Below, in pieces: positions 39,965 through 50,373 of a DNA stretch of 64,000 bases (its first letter is position 1; each line of letters begins with the position of its first letter). A model generated the notes under the pieces. The model ran no database searches. It saw only the letters and a program-made list of their open reading frames with translations, and was not told the origin of the DNA. This DNA is from Thermodesulfatator indicus DSM 15286 (GTDB lineage Bacteria; Desulfobacterota; Thermodesulfobacteria; Thermodesulfobacteriales; Thermodesulfatatoraceae). The DNA is taken from contig NC_015681.1 of the NCBI RefSeq assembly GCF_000217795.1, positions 859,244-923,243 of the forward strand, in the 5' to 3' direction. The position numbers and the translations under genes were made by a program.

Positions 39965-41346
39965 GAGAACCTCATCGTGTTACGATAATCGGCGGAGGGC
40001 TTGCTGGTTCAGAAGCTGCCTGGCAACTGGCCTGCCGAGAGGTCCCGGTAAAACTTTACGAAATGCGCCCTAAAAAACTGACTCCGGCACACAAAACAGG
40101 AAAGCTTGCAGAACTCGTATGTTCAAATTCTTTGCGTTCAAAAGAGATAACCAGTGCCGTGGGGCTATTAAAAGAAGAGTTAAGGCGACTTCTTTCTCTG
40201 ATTATGGAAGCGGCTTTGGCCAGCGAAGTTCCCGCCGGCAAAGCCCTGGCCGTTGACCGAGAGCTTTTTGCCTCCTACGTAACCGAAAAGATAGCCACCC
40301 ATCCGTTAATAGAAGTGATTAACGAAGAAGTTATCTCTATTCCGAGTGAGGGAATAGTTATCGTGGCCACGGGGCCGCTTACTTCTGAGGCCTTAGCTGA
40401 AGACTTAAAGCGCTACACAGGCGAAGAATTCTTTCATTTTTACGATGCCATAGCCCCTATTATTTATGCCGAGTCCATCAACTGGGATAAAGTATTTAAG
40501 GCTGATCGCTATAGTGAAGGCGAAGGGGCTTATATCAACTGCCCTATGACCAAAGAGGAATACGAAAGGTTTATAGACGCCTTGCTGGCTGCAGAAAAAG
40601 TCCCTTTTAAAGATTTTGAAAAGCCGAAATATTTTGAAGGCTGTCTCCCCATTGAAGTTATGGCGGAAAGAGGAAGAGAAACTCTGCGTTTTGGCCCTAT
40701 GAAGCCTGTGGGTTTGAAAGACCCGCGCACAGGCAAAGAGCCTTATGCCGTAGTGCAACTCAGGGCAGAAAACAAAGAAGGGACTTTGTATAACCTGGTG
40801 GGTTTTCAAACTAAATTAAAATACAAAGAACAAGAAAGGGTCTTTCGGATGATACCCGGGCTTGAACAGGCCGAGTTTGCCCGGTTTGGCTCGGTACATC
40901 GCAATAGCTTTGTATGTGCGCCTAAGGTGCTTACCAAGACTTTACAGTTAAAAAAAGAACCTCGTATTTTTCTGGCAGGCCAGTTAAGCGGAGTAGAAGG
41001 TTACGTGGAATCAACGGCTATGGGTCTTCTTGCCGGGCTTAACGCCGGGCGTCTAGCCAAAGAGATGAAACTCGTTGTCCCGCCGCGCACTACCGCTCAC
41101 GGGGCTCTCGTCCATTATATCACCGAGGCGGATCCTAAACATTTCCAGCCCATGAATATCAATTGGGGGCTCTTCCCACCACTTGATTTGCCCGGCAAAG
41201 TTCGCAAAAAAATGCCCAAGAGGGAAAGATATAAACTAATGGCTGAACGGGCCTTTAAAGATCTGGCCCAATGGCTAGAAAAAGAAAAAATTTTAGCTGA
41301 TCTAAAATTTTTACAGGAGAAGGCCGATGAATTGTCCCGCCTGTAA
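39961..41346 (+). CDS. trmFO: Methylenetetrahydrofolate-tRNA (uracil54-C5)-methyltransferase
   Basis: The 461-aa flavoprotein transfers a methylene from folate to make ribothymidine 54 in tRNA. The FAD-binding [14 protein letters not shown] (12-25), [27 protein letters not shown] and [20 protein letters not shown] are family signatures. It is coupled to rlmN on its 5' side and overlaps the zinc-ribbon gene by 20 bases on its 3' side, so the three are one operon centred on RNA modification. Confidence 0.95.
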   Translation: MREPHRVTIIGGGLAGSEAAWQLACREVPVKLYEMRPKKLTPAHKTGKLAELVCSNSLRSKEITSAVGLLKEELRRLLSLIMEAALASEVPAGKALAVDRELFASYVTEKIATHPLIEVINEEVISIPSEGIVIVATGPLTSEALAEDLKRYTGEEFFHFYDAIAPIIYAESINWDKVFKADRYSEGEGAYINCPMTKEEYERFIDALLAAEKVPFKDFEKPKYFEGCLPIEVMAERGRETLRFGPMKPVGLKDPRTGKEPYAVVQLRAENKEGTLYNLVGFQTKLKYKEQERVFRMIPGLEQAEFARFGSVHRNSFVCAPKVLTKTLQLKKEPRIFLAGQLSGVEGYVESTAMGLLAGLNAGRLAKEMKLVVPPRTTAHGALVHYITEADPKHFQPMNINWGLFPPLDLPGKVRKKMPKRERYKLMAERAFKDLAQWLEKEKILADLKFLQEKADELSRL

Positions 41347-41569
41347 CGGTAACATCCCCGAAGGGGTTTATTTTTGCCCATATTGTGGCAAAGCCGTGCA
41401 AATCAACAAGCAAAAATTCTGGCTTATGGCCGGCCTTGCGGGTGTTTTTGCCGGAGCCGCTATAGCCTTAGTCTATCAATTATTTAAAGAGCGGGAACTC
41501 TGGTTAAGTCAAACCCCCTCTCAGAACAAATCTTCTGTTGAAGAAGACGACGAACTTATGGATTTTTAA
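41327..41569 (+). CDS. Small zinc-ribbon membrane protein, 80 aa
   Basis: The product begins [24 protein letters not shown], a double CxxC zinc ribbon, followed by one transmembrane segment ([20 protein letters not shown]) and an acidic tail. It overlaps the end of trmFO. It resembles the many short zinc_ribbon membrane proteins of unknown role; the ribbon probably faces the cytoplasm. Its function is unknown. Confidence 0.75.
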   Translation: MNCPACNGNIPEGVYFCPYCGKAVQINKQKFWLMAGLAGVFAGAAIALVYQLFKERELWLSQTPSQNKSSVEEDDELMDF

Positions 41570-41654
41570 GAAAGGTCAAACCCTTGCCGCTTTTCATAAA
41601 ACTTTGTAGTTTTAATACAAAATTTTGAAAAAAATTTGACATAGGGAGATTTTT

Positions 41655-42986
41655 ATGAAGGTAAACGTGGAAGACATCACTTCAGTGCAGAAAAAACTCA
41701 AAGTGGAATTGCCGCCAGAGGTAGTGGCCAAAGAGATTGACCGAGCCTGCCGGAAGCTCAGTAAAGAGGTTTCGGTAAAGGGTTTTCGTAAAGGGAAGGT
41801 TCCCAAGGCCGTAGTGAAACGCCTTTTTAAAGAACACATTGAAGAGCGCGTGGTAGAAAATCTAATCCAGGAAAGCCTTCCCAAGGCCATTGAAGAATCA
41901 AAGCTAGCCCCCATTGTAAGGCCTTTAATTGAATCTTATGACCAGTTAGACGAAAAAACCGGTTTTTCTTACACCGCCGTAGTAGATATAAGGCCTGAGA
42001 TCGATATAAAACCTGAAGATTATAAAGGATTAGAGATAGAAGCACTTCCTACCGAAGTAACTGAAGAAGAGCTTGAAAATCACCTGAAAGCCATTCAGAT
42101 GACTTTTGCTGACCTAAAACCAGCTGAAGAAGGCCACGAGATACAATTAAACGATATAGCCATTCTCTCTTTCAAAGCCTACATCAACGGCGAACCGGTG
42201 CCAGGGCATGAAGCCGAAGCCCTTTATGTTGACGTTGGTACTGGAGAATTTAACGAGACTATAGAACAGGCCCTCATTGGCAAAAAGGCCGGAGATACAG
42301 TAGAAATAGATGTAACATACCCTGAAGACGCTTTAAACGCCCAGCTAGCAGGGCAGACTGTCCATTATAAAGTCCAGATACGAGAAGTTTATGTGAGAGA
42401 TTTAAAGCCCCTGGACGACGAGTTTATCCAGAAAATGAATCTGGGCTTTGAATCTGTTGAGCAACTACGCGAAAGAATCAAGGCTCGCCTCGAAGAAGAA
42501 AAAAAGAAAAAGGCCGAAGAATTTTTAAGAGAACAGGTGCTTCAAAAGCTGCGGGAAAAGATTCAGTTTGAAGTACCTGAACGTTACGTAGAATACAAAC
42601 TTGCTCGCCTGATTGAACAAATGCAGCAAAACCTTGAAGAAAAAGGCCACACTTTTGAGTCCGCAGGTATTTCTGTGCCCAAACTCAAGGAACGGTTGCG
42701 CCCCATGGCTGAGCAGCAGGCCCGTGAAGATCTCATTTTAGAAAAAATTGCAGAGATCGAAAATATAAGTGTAAGCGGTGAAGAACTTGAGGAAAAAGCC
42801 AAAATGCTTGCTGAAGCCACTAAGGCCAGCCTTGAAGAAGCAAGAGCTATTCTGGCTACTTCTATGGTGCCACGCATCATAGCTGACAAGACTTTGCAAT
42901 TTTTGGTGTCTCAGGCTAAAATTAAAGAAAATCAATCAAATTCTGCTTCCGAAGAACCAAAGGACGCCGAGGAAAGAGAGGGTTAA
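41655..42986 (+). CDS. tig: Trigger factor
   Basis: The 443-aa ribosome-associated chaperone has the ribosome-binding loop [11 protein letters not shown] (about 41-51), a peptidyl-prolyl isomerase domain (about 150-240, diverged FKBP type) and a C-terminal helical arm (about 250-430). An AGGGAG site precedes the ATG. The 72 bases upstream (41583-41654) are A+T-rich and hold the cluster promoter, with no clear single best match. It is first in the tig-clpP-clpX-lon cluster, a standard arrangement for folding and degradation of new or damaged proteins. Confidence 0.95.
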   Translation: MKVNVEDITSVQKKLKVELPPEVVAKEIDRACRKLSKEVSVKGFRKGKVPKAVVKRLFKEHIEERVVENLIQESLPKAIEESKLAPIVRPLIESYDQLDEKTGFSYTAVVDIRPEIDIKPEDYKGLEIEALPTEVTEEELENHLKAIQMTFADLKPAEEGHEIQLNDIAILSFKAYINGEPVPGHEAEALYVDVGTGEFNETIEQALIGKKAGDTVEIDVTYPEDALNAQLAGQTVHYKVQIREVYVRDLKPLDDEFIQKMNLGFESVEQLRERIKARLEEEKKKKAEEFLREQVLQKLREKIQFEVPERYVEYKLARLIEQMQQNLEEKGHTFESAGISVPKLKERLRPMAEQQAREDLILEKIAEIENISVSGEELEEKAKMLAEATKASLEEARAILATSMVPRIIADKTLQFLVSQAKIKENQSNSASEEPKDAEEREG

Positions 42987-42988
42987 CC

Positions 42989-43597
42989 ATGTACGTACCT
43001 ATAGTTATTGAACAGACTGCTCGTGGCGAACGAGCTTATGATATTTACTCGCGCCTCCTGCGGGAAAGAATTGTCTTTATCGGAGCTCCCATTGATGATC
43101 ACTTGGCCAACCTGGTGATTGCTCAGCTCCTTTTTCTGGAAGCTGAAGATCCCGATAGAGACATCACTTTATATATAAACTCGCCTGGTGGCATAGTGAC
43201 CTCTGGCCTAGCTATTTACGACACTATGCAATATATAAAGCCTGATATCTGCACCCTTTGCTTAGGGCAAGCGGCTAGCATGGCTGCTGTACTTCTAGCT
43301 GGTGGCACTAAAGGTAAACGCTATGCCCTTCCGCACTCGCGTATCATGCTACATCAACCCATAGGAAGCTTTCAGGGCCAGGCTACCGATGTTGACATTC
43401 AGGCGCGAGAAATTCTTCGTTTGCGAGCCATGTTAAACGAAATACTGGCTAACCACACTGGCCAGCCTATAGAACAAATCCAAAAAGATACCGAACGCGA
43501 TTTTTATATGTCTAGTGAAGAGGCGCAAAAATATGGAGTTATTGATAAAATATTAACCAAGCGCCCTTCAATGAAGGAGGAAAAGGACAATGCCTAA
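42989..43597 (+). CDS. clpP: ATP-dependent Clp protease proteolytic subunit
   Basis: The 202-aa serine peptidase has Ser97 (GQAASMAA), His122 ([11 protein letters not shown]) and Asp171 (DFYMS) as a complete triad. Its tetradecameric barrel is fed by the ClpX made from the next gene. The ATG lies two bases after the tig stop and the 3' end overlaps clpX by 8 bases. Confidence 0.97.
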   Translation: MYVPIVIEQTARGERAYDIYSRLLRERIVFIGAPIDDHLANLVIAQLLFLEAEDPDRDITLYINSPGGIVTSGLAIYDTMQYIKPDICTLCLGQAASMAAVLLAGGTKGKRYALPHSRIMLHQPIGSFQGQATDVDIQAREILRLRAMLNEILANHTGQPIEQIQKDTERDFYMSSEEAQKYGVIDKILTKRPSMKEEKDNA

Positions 43598-44837
43598 GAA
43601 GAAAAACAAAGGCGATTTACATTGCTCCTTTTGCGGAAAAAGCCAGCATGAAGTCCGCAAACTGATTGCTGGCCCGGCTGTTTATATCTGTGATGAATGC
43701 ATTGAGCTTTGCAATGACATAATCGCCGAAGATTCTGACGGCGAAGAGTTTGAAAAAGAGTCGCCGTCTATCCCTAAGCCTTCAGAGATTAAGGCTTTTC
43801 TTGACCAGTACGTAGTCGGTCAGGAAAAGGCCAAAAAGATTCTTTCGGTGGCGGTTCATAACCACTACAAGCGTATAGAAAGTCGAGTGAGCTTAAACGG
43901 CGTAGAACTTCAGAAAAGCAATATCATGTTGATAGGGCCAACGGGTAGCGGAAAAACTCTTCTCGCTCAAACGCTGGCCAAGTTTTTAAACGTGCCTTTT
44001 ACCATTGCTGACGCCACCACCCTTACCGAAGCCGGCTATGTAGGTGAAGACGTAGAAAACATTATCCTTAATCTGCTTCAAGCCGCTGATTATGACGTAG
44101 AACTTGCCCAGCGGGGCATTGTTTATATTGACGAGATAGACAAAATTGCCAAAAAGACTGATAGCCCGTCTATTACCCGTGACGTTTCGGGAGAGGGAGT
44201 TCAGCAAGCCCTTTTAAAGATACTTGAAGGCACTGTGGCCAATGTGCCTCCAAAAGGCGGCCGCAAACACCCACAACAGGAATTTATCAAGGTTGATACA
44301 ACTAATATCCTGTTCATTTGTGGTGGTGCTTTTGTGGGGCTTGAGAGAATTATTAAAGAGCGTCTTGGCCAACGTTCCATTGGATTCGGGGCTGATATAA
44401 AGAGTGCTAAAGATATGAGTATTGGGGAGATTCTTGCGCACGTGGAACCTGAAGATCTCATCAAATTTGGTATGATTCCTGAGTTCGTTGGTCGTGTACC
44501 CATTGTAGCCACACTTGATGAACTTACCGAAAAAGAACTTATTAAGATTCTTACCGAGCCCAAGAACGCTCTTACCAAACAATATCAAAAACTATTTGAA
44601 ATGGACGGCGTAAGCCTTAGATTTACAGAAGGGGCTCTTAGGGCCATTGCCAAGGAGGCCATAAGGCGCAAATGTGGCGCCCGAGGCTTAAGAGCCATTA
44701 TGGAAGAAGCTATGTTTGAAATAATGTATGAGTTGCCTTCTATGGAAGGCGTTAAAGAAGTAGTGGTAACAGAAGAAGTTATCACCAGAAAAGACAAACC
44801 AATAATAATTTACGAATCACAGGCCCAGCAGGCCTAA
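43590..44837 (+). CDS. clpX: ATP-dependent Clp protease ATP-binding subunit ClpX
   Basis: The 415-aa AAA+ unfoldase has the N-terminal C4 zinc-binding domain ([18 protein letters not shown] and CDECIELC, residues about 11-42), Walker [18 protein letters not shown] (about 111-127), Walker [10 protein letters not shown], and sensor elements. The loops that bind ClpP and substrate lie in GYVGEDVE and [13 protein letters not shown]. It delivers tagged proteins to ClpP and is coupled to it by overlap. Confidence 0.97.
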   Translation: MPKKKNKGDLHCSFCGKSQHEVRKLIAGPAVYICDECIELCNDIIAEDSDGEEFEKESPSIPKPSEIKAFLDQYVVGQEKAKKILSVAVHNHYKRIESRVSLNGVELQKSNIMLIGPTGSGKTLLAQTLAKFLNVPFTIADATTLTEAGYVGEDVENIILNLLQAADYDVELAQRGIVYIDEIDKIAKKTDSPSITRDVSGEGVQQALLKILEGTVANVPPKGGRKHPQQEFIKVDTTNILFICGGAFVGLERIIKERLGQRSIGFGADIKSAKDMSIGEILAHVEPEDLIKFGMIPEFVGRVPIVATLDELTEKELIKILTEPKNALTKQYQKLFEMDGVSLRFTEGALRAIAKEAIRRKCGARGLRAIMEEAMFEIMYELPSMEGVKEVVVTEEVITRKDKPIIIYESQAQQA

Positions 44838-44845
44838 GAGGTGTT

Positions 44846-47260
44846 ATGGATACGAAACAAGAACAACAAGCAATAACCCTGCCGTTACTACCTTTAAGAG
44901 ACATCGTTCTTTACCCTGGACGTTTGGTGCCTTTGTTTATAGGGCGGGAAAAGAGCATCATGGCCATTGAGCACGCCATGGCCGGCACCAAGGAAATTTT
45001 CCTTTCCGCCCAGAAAGACGCCCAGCTTGACGAACCTGAAGAAAAAGACATTTATCGAGTAGGTACCATCGGCACGATAATTCAGATTCTCCGTTTGCCA
45101 GACGGCACGGTAAAGGCCCTTATTGAGGGTAAACAGCGGGCTAAGATCAACCGCTTTTTGCCAGGGCATTCCTTTTTCATGGTGGAAGTGGAGCCGAAAA
45201 GCGAGGTTATTGAAGCTGGCCCAGAAGTTGAAGCCTTGATAAGGCTTTGCCACGAGGCCTTTGAAGAATACACCAAAGTGAATAAGAAGATTCCTCCAGA
45301 AGTTGTTTCGTCAATTTTGGGGCTCAAAGATCCTTCAAGGTTAGCAGACCATATCGCCGCGGTTTTAAACCTTAAGCTAGCCCAGAAGCAGAGGCTTCTT
45401 GAAATAACTAACGTTAAAAAACGGCTGGAAATGGTGCTCGGTTATCTCCGGGGGGAGATGGAAGTTATTCGCCTTGAGCAGCGCATCAAAGAGCGCGTCA
45501 AGAAACAGATGGAGAAGACCCAGCGCGATTACTATCTGAACGAACAGATGCGCGCTATCCAAAAAGAAATGGGCGAGCGAGAAGACGGCCGTGGAGACCT
45601 GGCTGAGCTTGAAAAGCGCATTAAACGGAAGCGCTTGCCTAAAGAAGTGGCGGCTAAAGTGCGCCAGGAGTTCAAGAAGCTCCAGATGATGTCGCCTATG
45701 TCAGCGGAAGCCACTGTAGTGCGCAACTATATTGACTGGCTGATTAGCCTTCCGTGGTATGAGCGCACTAAAGACAAAATAGACATAGAAGAAGCCGAAA
45801 AAATCCTTGACGCTGACCACTACGGCCTTGAGAAACCCAAACAGCGCATTCTGGAACACTTAGCCGTGCAAAAGCTGGTTAAAAAAATTAAAGGGCCGAT
45901 TCTTTGCCTGGTGGGCCCGCCAGGGGTGGGAAAAACTTCACTGGCCAAGTCGGTAGCGCGGGCCATGGGGCGCAACTTTGTGCGCATATCGCTTGGTGGC
46001 GTGCGCGACGAGGCTGAGATCCGCGGGCACCGTCGCACTTATATCGGAGCTCTTCCTGGCAAAATAATCCAGGGCATGAAAAAGGCCGGCACAGTAAATC
46101 CTGTATTTTGCCTTGACGAGGTTGACAAGATCGGCACTGACTTTCGTGGTGACCCAGCCGCGGCCCTCTTAGAGGTGCTTGACCCAGAGCAGAATTTTGC
46201 CTTTCAAGATCACTACTTAGAAGTGGGCTACGACCTTTCAAACGTGCTTTTTATTACCACAGCCAATGCCCTTCATACTATTCCTACGCCTCTTCTTGAC
46301 CGTATGGAAATAATTGAAATCCCAGGCTACACCGAAGAGGAAAAGCTAGAAATTGCCAAAGGCTATTTAATTCCCAGGCAGCTTGAAGCCCACGGACTGT
46401 CACCTGAAATGGTCACTTTTTCTGATCGGGCCATTTTAGAAATAATCAGGCGTTACACCAAAGAAGCCGGGGTTAGAAATCTTGAACGCGAGATAGCGGC
46501 TATCTGTCGTAAGATTGCCAAAGAAGTAGCCAAAGACCCCAAGGCCTTTAAACCTACCAAAGTCTTAGTTAGCAAAGTTCACAAGTATCTTGGTGTTCCT
46601 CGTTATCGCTACGGCATGGCCGAAGAGAAAAACGAAGTGGGTATGGCCACTGGCCTTGCCTGGACAGAGACTGGCGGCGCCCTTCTCCAGATAGAAGCGG
46701 TGATTATGCCTGGTAAGGGTAAACTTCTCATTACCGGAAAGCTTGGTGACGTGATGCAGGAGTCTGTCCAGGCGGCTATGAGCTACGTGCGTTCAAGGGC
46801 GCATCAACTTGGGCTTCCGCCGGATTTTTATCAGCGAATTGATATTCACGTGCACGTGCCCGAAGGAGCCATCCCTAAAGATGGGCCAAGTGCTGGCATA
46901 ACCATTGCCACGGCCATTGTCTCGGCCCTTTTAAAGATACCGGTTAAGAGAACAGTGGCTATGACCGGTGAAATCACTTTAAGAGGAAGGGTTTTACCCA
47001 TAGGTGGCCTTAAAGAAAAACTTTTGGCGGCCCGCCGCGGGCATATTGAAACAGTGATTATCCCGCAAGAAAATGAAAAAGACTTAAAAGAAATTCCGGC
47101 CAAGGTGCGAAAGGATTTAGACATCGTGCTGGTAGAACACATGGACGATGTCTTAAAGATAGCCCTTGACCTTAAAGAACCTGACAAATTATTTAGAGAC
47201 GTACCACCTTATACTTTGTTTGGCGATACCAAAGAAGGCAGCGAGATAAGAACGCATTAG
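44846..47260 (+). CDS. lon: ATP-dependent protease La (Lon)
   Basis: The 804-aa protein contains a LAN substrate domain (about 10-205), the AAA+ module with Walker [12 protein letters not shown] (near 355) and Walker [11 protein letters not shown], and the C-terminal Ser-Lys protease domain ([13 protein letters not shown], Ser near 681; Lys near 724 in [15 protein letters not shown]). It degrades misfolded and regulatory proteins. It completes the tig-clpPX-lon cluster, 8 bases after clpX. Confidence 0.96.
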   Translation: MDTKQEQQAITLPLLPLRDIVLYPGRLVPLFIGREKSIMAIEHAMAGTKEIFLSAQKDAQLDEPEEKDIYRVGTIGTIIQILRLPDGTVKALIEGKQRAKINRFLPGHSFFMVEVEPKSEVIEAGPEVEALIRLCHEAFEEYTKVNKKIPPEVVSSILGLKDPSRLADHIAAVLNLKLAQKQRLLEITNVKKRLEMVLGYLRGEMEVIRLEQRIKERVKKQMEKTQRDYYLNEQMRAIQKEMGEREDGRGDLAELEKRIKRKRLPKEVAAKVRQEFKKLQMMSPMSAEATVVRNYIDWLISLPWYERTKDKIDIEEAEKILDADHYGLEKPKQRILEHLAVQKLVKKIKGPILCLVGPPGVGKTSLAKSVARAMGRNFVRISLGGVRDEAEIRGHRRTYIGALPGKIIQGMKKAGTVNPVFCLDEVDKIGTDFRGDPAAALLEVLDPEQNFAFQDHYLEVGYDLSNVLFITTANALHTIPTPLLDRMEIIEIPGYTEEEKLEIAKGYLIPRQLEAHGLSPEMVTFSDRAILEIIRRYTKEAGVRNLEREIAAICRKIAKEVAKDPKAFKPTKVLVSKVHKYLGVPRYRYGMAEEKNEVGMATGLAWTETGGALLQIEAVIMPGKGKLLITGKLGDVMQESVQAAMSYVRSRAHQLGLPPDFYQRIDIHVHVPEGAIPKDGPSAGITIATAIVSALLKIPVKRTVAMTGEITLRGRVLPIGGLKEKLLAARRGHIETVIIPQENEKDLKEIPAKVRKDLDIVLVEHMDDVLKIALDLKEPDKLFRDVPPYTLFGDTKEGSEIRTH

Positions 47261-47262
47261 CC

Positions 47263-47291
47263 TTGACAGGTAGGAGTGGGCTTGTTAATTT
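47263..47291 (+). promoter_or_regulatory. Promoter of the tRNA-Val/tRNA-Asp pair
   Basis: TTGACA (47263-47268), 17 bases, TAATTT (47286-47291). The expected start lies just before tRNA-Val at 47304. Confidence 0.65.
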
Positions 47292-47303
47292 TACCCCTGG
47301 TTG

Positions 47304-47378
47304 GGGCGGATAGCTCAGCGGGAGAGCATCGGCCTTACAAGCCGGGGGTCACAGGTTCAAATCCTGTTCCGCCCACCA
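47304..47378 (+). tRNA. tRNA-Val (UAC anticodon)
   Basis: GGGCGGA...TCCGCCC acceptor stem, anticodon loop CTTACAA, T-loop TTCAAAT, encoded CCA. It is 75 nt and complete. Confidence 0.95.
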
Positions 47379-47391
47379 TAATGAGAATTGC

Positions 47392-47469
47392 GGGGCTGTA
47401 GTTCAGTACGGTTAGAACGCCGGCCTGTCACGCCGGAGGTCGCGGGTTCAAGTCCCGTCAGCCCCGCCA
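47392..47469 (+). tRNA. tRNA-Asp (GUC anticodon)
   Basis: GGGGCTG...CAGCCCC acceptor stem, anticodon loop CTGTCAC, T-loop TTCAAGT, encoded CCA. The 13-base spacing from tRNA-Val indicates one transcript. Confidence 0.95.
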
Positions 47470-47481
47470 GCTTATCATCTT

Positions 47482-48252
47482 ATGGACCTACCATTTATCC
47501 TCAAAAAAATAATCGGTAATCTTTTGCTGCCCTCAGGGCTTTCTTTTGTCTTTTTATTATTGGCTTTTTTAGCTGCTTTTTCCCGTTACCGTAAAAGCCA
47601 GGTGAAAATTTTTCTTGCCTTGGGTTTTATTATTCTCTACTTGTCTTCTACAGTTTTGCCTTATTTTTTATTGCATCCTCTTGAATCTCGTTATGCCAAG
47701 CCCAAAGAAGCCGTTTTAAAGGAAGCTCAAGCCATTGTTTTGCTTCCTTCTTACGTATCTGACCGTCCGAATTTAGCTCTACTAGACCGCATTGGGGGAG
47801 AAACGGCCAAAAGACTTTTAGCGGCAGTATTGTTGGCCAAAAAATATCCGGAAAAACCACTTATTATCGTGGGGGCTGGGAGTCAGGGCCTGGATATGGG
47901 CAAGGGAGCCAGTTACCTGGCAGAAATTGCCGGGGGCTTGGGAGTCAAAAATGTAGAAGTTTACGATAAGGCCAATGATACGGCCTCAAGCGCTCGGGTG
48001 CTAAAAGAACGCCTTAGCGGCCAGAAATTCATTTTAGTAACCGCTGCTTACCACATGCCTAGGTCAGTTTATCTTTTTGAAAGAGAAGGGCTTAAGCCCA
48101 TTCCGTATCCGGCTTATTCAATCTCCAGAGAGGAAAGGTCTTTTGGTATTACTGATTTCTGGCCCAGGCCTATAAATCTTTTTTACAGTGACCTTGCCGT
48201 CCACGAATACCTGGGGCTTGCATTTTATAAACTTTTAGAGCACATTCCTTAA
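47482..48252 (+). CDS. YdcF/SanA/ElyC-family membrane protein
   Basis: The 256-aa product has two N-terminal membrane segments and a DUF218 domain (AIVLLPSYVS, GGETAKRLLAAVLLAKKYPEKP, VYDKANDTASSARVLKE, VTAAYHMPRSVYLFER). The family includes ElyC and SanA, implicated in envelope and peptidoglycan integrity; biochemical function is not known. It runs straight into gmhA (3 bases), so it heads a compact operon through FmdB. An envelope role fits with the LPS-core sugar gene next to it. Confidence 0.8.
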   Translation: MDLPFILKKIIGNLLLPSGLSFVFLLLAFLAAFSRYRKSQVKIFLALGFIILYLSSTVLPYFLLHPLESRYAKPKEAVLKEAQAIVLLPSYVSDRPNLALLDRIGGETAKRLLAAVLLAKKYPEKPLIIVGAGSQGLDMGKGASYLAEIAGGLGVKNVEVYDKANDTASSARVLKERLSGQKFILVTAAYHMPRSVYLFEREGLKPIPYPAYSISREERSFGITDFWPRPINLFYSDLAVHEYLGLAFYKLLEHIP

Positions 48253-48255
48253 ACT

Positions 48256-48837
48256 ATGAATAACTGGACTGGTCGGGCGCAAAAAATTTTAGAGGATTCT
48301 TTATCAGTCAAAAGGCTATTCTGGGATAAACAGCGGGAGAACATTTTAAAATCCGCTGAAGCCATTTTAAATTCCTTAAAAAACGGAGGAAAACTCCTTA
48401 TTTTTGGAAACGGCGGCAGCGCGGCCGACGCCCAACACATGGCCGCTGAGTTTATCAACCGCTTCAGACTTGAAAGAGAACCTCTTCCGGCCATTGCCCT
48501 CACCACCGATACTTCTATTCTTACGGCGGTGGCTAATGATTACGATTTTTCCGACGTATTTGAAAAGCAGATCAAGGCCCTAGGGCAACCTGGAGATGTA
48601 GCTCTTGGCATTAGCACCAGCGGAAATTCAAAAAATGTATTGCGGGGCCTTAAGGCCGCCAGAGAACAAGGGCTTTTAACCATTGGGCTAACTGGCGGGA
48701 CGGGTGGTAATATGGCCAGTTTTGCTGATATTTTAGTGGTAGTGCCGTCCAGAGAGACCCCTCGTATTCAAGAAGCCCATATTTTTTACATCCATCTTGT
48801 TTGCGAACTGGTAGAGGAGGCCATCTTTGCCAGTTAA
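48256..48837 (+). CDS. gmhA: Sedoheptulose-7-phosphate isomerase
   Basis: The 193-aa SIS-domain enzyme makes D-glycero-heptose 7-phosphate for lipopolysaccharide core (GmhA/DiaA family). GNGGSAADAQHMAAEFINRF (about 51-70), TDTSILTAVANDYDF and GISTSGNSKNVL match GmhA. It overlaps the next gene by 11 bases. The related DiaA replication factor is less likely given the typical GmhA metal-binding residues. Confidence 0.88.
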   Translation: MNNWTGRAQKILEDSLSVKRLFWDKQRENILKSAEAILNSLKNGGKLLIFGNGGSAADAQHMAAEFINRFRLEREPLPAIALTTDTSILTAVANDYDFSDVFEKQIKALGQPGDVALGISTSGNSKNVLRGLKAAREQGLLTIGLTGGTGGNMASFADILVVVPSRETPRIQEAHIFYIHLVCELVEEAIFAS

Positions 48838-49771
48838 GCCCCTTGATTTTTCAGGTCTTAAAACTTACAGCCTTTTTGAACGGCCAAGCAAGGTTTCCGT
48901 GGAAGACCTGGCAAGGCCTCTTTCGCCGGGCTTAAGTTTTAAAGAGTTTCTCGCCTGCCTGCCCAAAGAACTAGCCGCAAAGGACTTGCTGGCGGTAGCT
49001 CGTGCCATGGCTCACGCCATTAAAAACAAGCGGCCGGTTATCTGGGGTTTTGGGGCCCATGTCATCAAAGTTGGCCTCACGCCCATTATTATTGACCTTA
49101 TGCGGCGGGGGTTTATCTCCGCGGTCATGGTAAACGGAGCCTGCATGGTCCATGACTCAGAACTGGCCATGGCTGGCATCACTTCTGAAGACGTAGCCCA
49201 GGCCTTAAAAGACGGAAGTTTTGGGGCTGCTAAAGAAACCGGTGAGCTGGTAAACCGAGCGGCCAAAGAAGGGTGTAAGCAGGGCCTGGGTCTGGCTCTG
49301 GGCAAACTTTTGGCTGAGGGCGATTATCCTTATAAAGACCTAAGCCTTTTTGCTTCGGCCTATAAACTCGGAGTGCCGGTAACCGTACACGTGGCCATAG
49401 GCACGGACATCGTGCACATGCATCCCACGGCAGACGGCGCCGCTATTGGTGAAGCCTCTTTTTATGACTTTAAAGTCTTTTGCCGCCTGGTGGCGGACCT
49501 TGAAGGCGGCGTGTTTTTTCTGGCCGGTTCGGCGGTATTATTGCCAGAGGTCTTTTTAAAGGCTTTAACTGTGGTGAGAAACCTTGGCTACAAAGTAGAA
49601 AAATTCACCACGGTGAATTTTGATTTTATAAGACATTATCGCCCCCTTACCAATGTGGTTAACCGACCTACCATGACCGGTGGGAAGGGCTATCATATAA
49701 CGGGGCACCATGAAATCTTAATTCCGCTTCTTGCGGGAGCTTTGCTTGAGGAGTTAAGCCATGAAGCTTAA
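48827..49771 (+). CDS. Conserved protein, possibly deoxyhypusine-synthase superfamily
   Basis: The 314-aa protein has WGFGAHVIKVGLTPIIIDLM, VMVNGACMVHDSELAMAGIT and a late GGKGYHITGHHEI block. The pattern (NAD-type glycine-rich region, then 'no membrane segment, one conserved His/Asp set') recalls the deoxyhypusine/homospermidine synthase fold, but the match is by general pattern only. It is tightly packed between gmhA and a cyclophilin-like gene, overlapping both by 11 bases. Treat as unknown; the fold could be tested by structure prediction. Confidence 0.4.
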   Translation: MPVKPLDFSGLKTYSLFERPSKVSVEDLARPLSPGLSFKEFLACLPKELAAKDLLAVARAMAHAIKNKRPVIWGFGAHVIKVGLTPIIIDLMRRGFISAVMVNGACMVHDSELAMAGITSEDVAQALKDGSFGAAKETGELVNRAAKEGCKQGLGLALGKLLAEGDYPYKDLSLFASAYKLGVPVTVHVAIGTDIVHMHPTADGAAIGEASFYDFKVFCRLVADLEGGVFFLAGSAVLLPEVFLKALTVVRNLGYKVEKFTTVNFDFIRHYRPLTNVVNRPTMTGGKGYHITGHHEILIPLLAGALLEELSHEA

Positions 49772-50129
49772 ACTTATTTTTGACGAAATCGTAGCCGAAA
49801 TTGAACTTGCCGATACGCCGTGTGCCAAAGCCATTTTTGAAGCGGCTCCTTTTACCTCCCGAGTTAATCTCTGGGGCGAGGAAATTTATTTTGCTACACC
49901 GGTGGCCTTTGGCCTTGACGAAACGGCCAAAGAGGTGGTGGAGCTTGGTGATGTTGGCTACTGGCCAGATGGCAAGGCCCTTTGCCTATTTTTCGGGAAA
50001 ACGCCTATAAGTACGCCTTCGGAAATTAGGCCTGCCAGTGCCGTAAATATTGTGGGGAAAATCTTAAGCCCTCTTGAGGACTTGAAACGCGTGCCTGAAG
50101 GATTAGAAGTTAAAGTAGAAAAAGCTTAG
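49761..50129 (+). CDS. Cyclophilin-like fold protein (TM1367 type)
   Basis: The 122-aa product has the short cyclophilin-like beta barrel (FTSRVNLWGEEIYFATPV; LGDVGYWPDGKALCLFFGKTPIS; NIVGKIL). The family (Pfam Cyclophil_like) is structurally related to cyclophilin but lacks classical isomerase residues, and its role is unknown. It overlaps the preceding gene by 11 bases and is followed by the FmdB-like gene. Confidence 0.75.
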   Translation: MKLKLIFDEIVAEIELADTPCAKAIFEAAPFTSRVNLWGEEIYFATPVAFGLDETAKEVVELGDVGYWPDGKALCLFFGKTPISTPSEIRPASAVNIVGKILSPLEDLKRVPEGLEVKVEKA

Positions 50130-50142
50130 GAGGTGTAGGCCC

Positions 50143-50370
50143 ATGCCCATATACGAATTTACTTGCTCTGAGTGTGGAGAGACCTTTGAAGAACTAGTCC
50201 TTGGTGGAAGTTACGATGGGATCAAGTGCCCTAAGTGCGGCAGCGAAAAAGTAGAAAAAATAATGTCTGCCTGTGCCTTTAAGTGTGGAGCTAACTTTGT
50301 AAGTGCTTCAGGGAGCAGTGCTTGCAGTAGTTGTACGGCCACCAGCTGTAGCAGTTGCAGCGGGAAATAA
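50143..50370 (+). CDS. FmdB-family zinc ribbon protein
   Basis: The 75-aa product has MPIYEFTCSECGETFEELV, a CPKCGS pair and a Cys/Ser-rich tail (CSSCTATSCSSCSG). This matches FmdB-type regulators of formamidase/amidase operons, though most have no demonstrated target. GGAGG precedes the ATG. It ends the gmhA-led operon. Its Cys-rich tail is longer than in many relatives. Confidence 0.85.
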   Translation: MPIYEFTCSECGETFEELVLGGSYDGIKCPKCGSEKVEKIMSACAFKCGANFVSASGSSACSSCTATSCSSCSGK

Positions 50371-50373
50371 TTT

